A DNA stretch of 6,941 bases. It comes from Lachnospiraceae bacterium. Lineage in GTDB: Bacteria; Bacillota; Clostridia; Lachnospirales; Lachnospiraceae. A program made the translations under genes and the position numbers. The DNA is taken from the NCBI GenBank assembly GCA_020860745.1, contig JAJBTR010000404.1, positions 1 through 6,941 of the forward strand. The letters run 5' to 3'. Of the stretch, positions 6,274 to 6,941 are shown piece by piece. The notes under the pieces were generated by a model, which worked only from the letters and a program-made list of their open reading frames with translations, searched no databases and was not told the DNA's origin. Within the stretch, counting starts at the first letter, position 1, and every line of letters begins with the position of its first letter.

Positions 6274-6302
6274 CCGCATGTTATGAAAATCATAACATGC
6301 GG
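6274..6302. repeat. Palindrome B, related to palindrome A; possible abiEii terminator
   Basis: Perfect 13-bp arms CCGCATGTTATGA and TCATAACATGCGG with a 3-base AAA loop. On the minus strand it lies 67 bases after the abiEii stop and is followed by TTGTTTGTTTAT, so it could end that transcript. The core GTTAYGAAAATMRTAAC shared with palindrome A, with paired changes on both arms, suggests instead (or also) a binding site for a dimeric repressor. Confidence 0.7.
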
Positions 6303-6369
6303 CGAATCACACAGCGGACGAAACCTAAAAAATTTTCATGCATCAATAATTTATTAAGTTCGCATCAAT

Positions 6370-6941
6370 TCATGTATTCAAAATACTGTCAGCCTTAACA
6401 GCATACGCGTAACCAACAGGATTAATCTTCCTTTGTTCCCGCACGACTTTCATATTACTGTCAATAAAATTTCTGTCAAAAAAATCTTTCGCATCAATTT
6501 CTTTTTTAAACGGGATACCTTTTATTAAACAGGCAACCAGATACATAATAATCGGAGCACGCTTTGAAGCAACCTCTGTTGAAAAATTTTCATAAAAAAT
6601 ATGATTCCGAACATCCCGGATTCCACGCAGATATGACGCATAGTCTTCTCCGGAGATTTTCCCTCTGGACGCAATACATGCGGCTGTCATATAAGTATCC
6701 ATCAATGCATCCGTTCCGGTTATTTCAATTCCACGATAAGCGATCTCATCCTGCACCAATTTAAAATATGTGTCCCGGACTTTATCATAATCATTTGCAA
6801 CATCTATCAGCGTAAGAACATCATAAAACTGTTTTGTAATCTCCATGTCCTTATTATCATTCAAACGAACACCCGTAGTATGCGGGGCAAATGCCGTAAG
6901 CTTGTCGACCAGAACACATTCCACACTTGGGATCGCACCTT
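6370..6941 (-). CDS. AbiEii/AbiGii-type nucleotidyltransferase toxin, C-terminal part (5' end outside window)
   Basis: The frame is open to the window edge, giving 189 residues that end ADSILNT. The start GAIPSVECVLVDKLTAFAPHTTG is the hallmark of the middle of AbiEii-like proteins ('P.ve.iL.DKLtAfAp.TtGi'), where the DKL(T) lysine belongs to the conserved active-site region. MEITKQFYDVLTLID follows, then a helical C-terminal domain (RDTYFKLVQDEIAYRG, MTAACIASRGKISGEDYASYLRGIRDVRNHIF). The N-terminal catalytic motif (usually GG(S/T)..R..(D)D) would be upstream and outside the window. AbiEii toxins are the toxin of type IV TA and abortive-infection systems; the AbiEi antitoxin and repressor gene normally lies just upstream, here beyond base 6941. 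A GTG at 6924 is internal, not the start. The visible frame is intact. Confidence 0.82.
   Translation of the reverse strand, partial: GAIPSVECVLVDKLTAFAPHTTGVRLNDNKDMEITKQFYDVLTLIDVANDYDKVRDTYFKLVQDEIAYRGIEITGTDALMDTYMTAACIASRGKISGEDYASYLRGIRDVRNHIFYENFSTEVASKRAPIIMYLVACLIKGIPFKKEIDAKDFFDRNFIDSNMKVVREQRKINPVGYAYAVKADSILNT

Larger units (their letters stand above)
5893..6369. other. Long non-coding spacer between kinase and AbiEii genes
   Basis: This 477-base stretch has no credible gene on either strand. From left to right it holds the kinase leader and promoter (to 6011), an AT-rich bridge, a GC-rich block of consecutive hairpins (6051-6140), an AT-rich part with two related palindromes (6208-6232 and 6274-6302) around a minus-strand TATAAT, and 67 bases of abiEii 3' flank. 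The sharp base-composition change near 6050 and the hairpin block suggest a junction with mobile-element DNA. Confidence 0.6.

Noticed and set aside
6922..6924. GTG at 6924 as the start of the AbiEii gene
   Set aside because: The frame stays open to the window edge with conserved family sequence (GAIPSV) before it, so it is an internal valine codon.
1..6941. CRISPR array, tRNA or rRNA genes
   Set aside because: No regularly spaced repeats longer than the 11-bp operator units and no cloverleaf or rRNA-like sequence were seen.

Overview
The window looks like accessory DNA from a low-to-mid GC Clostridia genome, probably Lachnospiraceae. The evidence is strong AGGAGG-type ribosome binding sites, Firmicutes-style OmpR-family regulator and ABC-2 transporter proteins, and two different toxin-antitoxin modules at the edges. 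The taxon is inferred from protein style only.

Layout. At 1-493 (+) is the end of a Phd/YefM-type antitoxin gene overlapping a complete RelE/ParE-type toxin gene. 494-775 is non-coding and holds one perfect 11-bp hairpin. From 5892 down to 776 (- strand) runs one unit: sensor histidine kinase, OmpR-family response regulator, ABC ATPase, ABC-2 permease, a 25-codon remnant of a second permease, and a membrane-anchored DUF4097-type beta-repeat protein. 5893-6369 is a long spacer with the kinase promoter, a GC-rich stretch of hairpins, and two related 23-bp palindromes. At 6370-6941 (-) lies the C-terminal part of an AbiEii-type nucleotidyltransferase toxin, cut by the window edge.

How it works together. 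The gene set resembles antimicrobial-peptide sensing and export modules (LanFEG/CprABC-like with a NisRK/CprRK-like two-component system). The sensor and regulator appear intact. Two stretches of three tandem 11-bp repeats with a shared TGTT-AG core lie upstream of the kinase and of the ATPase, so the regulator probably controls both its own gene and the transporter. The transporter looks broken in three places: Walker A reads GKNGAGKPT (Pro where Ser/Thr binds Mg), permease codon 55 is TGA, and the second permease is reduced to its first residues. The last gene has no ribosome binding site of its own and appears to be translated by coupling to that remnant (TGATG overlap).

The main points for a second look are the duplicated operator array, the stepwise loss of the transporter with the regulators retained, and the covarying palindrome pair beside abiEii, which resembles an AbiE operator-promoter with no gene behind it.
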